Positions 32,410-33,213 of a stretch of 33,213 bases of DNA are shown piece after piece; within the stretch, counting starts at the first letter, position 1, and the number at the start of each line of letters is the position of its first letter. The notes below the pieces were generated by a model. It had not been told where the DNA came from. It saw nothing but the letters and a program-made list of their open reading frames with translations, and searched no databases. The stretch is from Propionibacteriaceae bacterium. Its GTDB lineage: Bacteria > Actinomycetota > Actinomycetes > Propionibacteriales > Propionibacteriaceae. The position numbers and the translations under genes are program-made. Location of the stretch: NCBI GenBank assembly GCA_905372155.1, contig CAJPNZ010000025.1, positions 1 to 33,213 on the forward strand, written 5' to 3'.

Positions 32410-32465
32410 TTGACGGCTCGTTTCGGGTAGAATAGGTACTGCACAAAACGCTAACTAAACGAGCC
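32410..32465 (+). promoter_or_regulatory. Promoter and 9-bp inverted repeat before the transposase remnant
   Basis: GGCTCGTTT (32415-32423) and AAACGAGCC (32457-32465) are exact inverted repeats immediately before ATG 32471. Overlapping them is TTGACG (32410-32415), a 17-bp spacer and TAGGTA (32433-32438), a plausible promoter. The arrangement suggests the transposase promoter with its binding site. Confidence 0.45.
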
Positions 32466-32470
32466 GCTGG

Positions 32471-33025
32471 ATGTGGAATGGCGCAGGTCTAGCTGACGGT
32501 CAGTTCAACACCCTCTAGGAGCGCCTCAAAGCGGCAGTGCTCGATCGTTTAAAGCAACACGCGAGGCAAGTAAAGATTCCCATGACGCTAGGGATCGCCG
32601 GAGCGCTGGATGTGACATTGAAGTACCTAAGACGAAACTGCGTCCAGGCCGAGCTCGCTGAAAGTCATAGCGTGTCTCAACCCACGATCAGCCGGGCCAC
32701 CACCGCCGTCACAGACACGCACGCCTACGCGGCCAAGCGCACCGCCGAGGGCAAAAGCAAGAAGGACATCCTCCGCTGCCTCAAACGCGCCATCGCCCGC
32801 GAGGTCTTCCACCTCATCACCCACCCCCAGCCCGTGCAATCCGCAGCCGATCTCCGGCCCGCACGCCGGCAACTCGGGCTCACCATCACCGACGTTGCAA
32901 ACGCCCTCGGATGCGGCATCGCGAAGATCTCACGCATCGAACGCGGCCACATCCGCGATACCCGATTCCTCCATGATTACCGCGACTGGCTCACCTCGCA
33001 GCAATCCCTCAGAACCGCCGCTTGA
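32471..33025 (+). pseudogene. Chimeric transposase remnant (IS5-like N-terminus, IS110-like C-terminus)
   Basis: From ATG 32471 the frame reads MWNGAGLADGQFNTL, then amber TAG at 32516-32518, then continues. Residues encoded at ~32537-32697 (LKYLRRNCVQAELAESHSVS, QPTISRA) match the helix-turn-helix start of IS5/DDE_4-type transposases. From ~32698 the text changes to AYAAKRTAEGKSKKDILRCL and KRAIAREVFHLIT, typical of IS110-family C-termini, then an XRE-like segment ends it. GC content also rises at the switch. No catalytic core from either family remains, so the element is dead. Family calls are by pattern recognition only. Confidence 0.65.
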
Positions 33026-33041
33026 CAACAATAGGAGCATC

Positions 33042-33213
33042 GTTGATGTGGGCGTTGTTGCGGATCGCGTGGACCAGTGTCTACCCGGTTACTGGGTCTG
33101 TTGTGGTCAGCGTGTGCAAGTACTCGCCTTTGGTCGTGTGGCCGCAGTGCGCGACGGTGTCTAGTGGTGTGTCCCTGATTTGGTTTCCCTGTTCAGGGTG
33201 ACGCGTCCGCGGG
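33042..33213 (-). pseudogene. Integrase-type (rve/DDE) transposase fragment with amber codon
   Basis: On the minus strand the frame entering from the window edge reads ...PLDTVAHCGHTTKGEY then LHTLTTTDPVTG, an amber codon at 33081-33083, then TLVHAIRNNAHIN. This is the DDE integrase-core pattern D-TVAHCG...GE..RT.T.TD..TGWT...RNNA, with the Trp codon TGG changed to TAG. Similarity stops at ~33042, just where the downstream end of the chimeric transposase lies, so one element appears to have inserted into another. The upstream part is outside the window. Confidence 0.6.

Larger units (their letters stand above)
22138..33213. mobile_element. Acquired genomic island with polyketide-type cluster and IS remnants
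   Basis: From the break in the oxidoreductase gene onward, GC content and codon bias are lower than in the preceding 22 kb, with AT-rich spacers such as TTAATTCGTATATCAATTAA near 22199. It carries one biosynthetic operon and ends among transposase fragments. No integrase gene or flanking direct repeat is identifiable, and the right boundary may be outside the window. Confidence 0.6.

Overview
The window is high-GC actinobacterial DNA. Gene content and GTG starts suggest a Propionibacteriaceae-like host, but this is an inference because no rRNA, tRNA or marker gene is present. It reads as three chromosome-like blocks followed by a lower-GC acquired island that has been cut at both ends.

Block 1 (1-2.4 kb) holds uncharacterised genes: two minus-strand proteins with low-complexity Gly/Pro/Ala/Ser tails and helical bodies, reminiscent of secreted ESX-associated proteins, and two plus-strand hypotheticals. 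Block 2 (2.4-10.9 kb, minus strand) is a carbohydrate uptake and catabolism region, best read as myo-inositol: a lipoprotein/ATPase/permease ABC importer, a CPA1-type Na+/H+ antiporter, and an operon of IolE-like, IolG-like and IolH-like enzymes. Both sugar operons have good sigma70-type promoters that share an ATTGACA-N3-CAT core.

Block 3 (11.0-19.97 kb, plus strand) is the most striking part: a tightly overlapping defence operon. It starts with a TIR-SAVED effector and continues with a TIGR03986-like RAMP, an HD-less Cas10 with intact GGDD, a Csm3-like Cas7, a Csx10-like RAMP with a long helical tail, a two-RAMP fusion, an unknown 140-aa protein and a possibly truncated CxxC protein. There is no CRISPR array, cas1, cas2 or cas6 in the window. 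Upstream lies a perfect 26-bp palindrome embedded in six ~20-bp-spaced copies of a GTTTTGCTGG motif. The likely logic is that RNA recognition by the Cas7/Cas10 complex triggers cyclic oligoadenylate synthesis, which activates TIR NADase filaments. A convergent hipBA-type kinase/antitoxin pair follows (19.85-21.83 kb).

At about 22.14 kb a Gfo/Idh/MocA oxidoreductase gene is cut off after some 34 codons and composition drops abruptly. From here to the window end is an acquired island. It carries a promoter, a short Trp-rich leader ORF ending in a 14-bp hairpin, and a polyketide-type operon: 3-hydroxyacyl-CoA dehydrogenase, FkbH-like protein, ACP and acyl-CoA dehydrogenase (a hydroxymalonyl-ACP cassette without the O-methyltransferase), then a 1528-aa FAAL-carrier-KS-AT protein whose embedded carrier has Pro in place of the phosphopantetheine Ser, a tiny membrane protein, a free ACP and a FabF-like ketosynthase. 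The next gene has a good ribosome site but stops after 15 codons. Beyond it lies an insertion-sequence graveyard: a chimeric IS5-like/IS110-like transposase with an in-frame amber codon, and a minus-strand integrase-type transposase remnant, also with an amber codon, running off the window edge.
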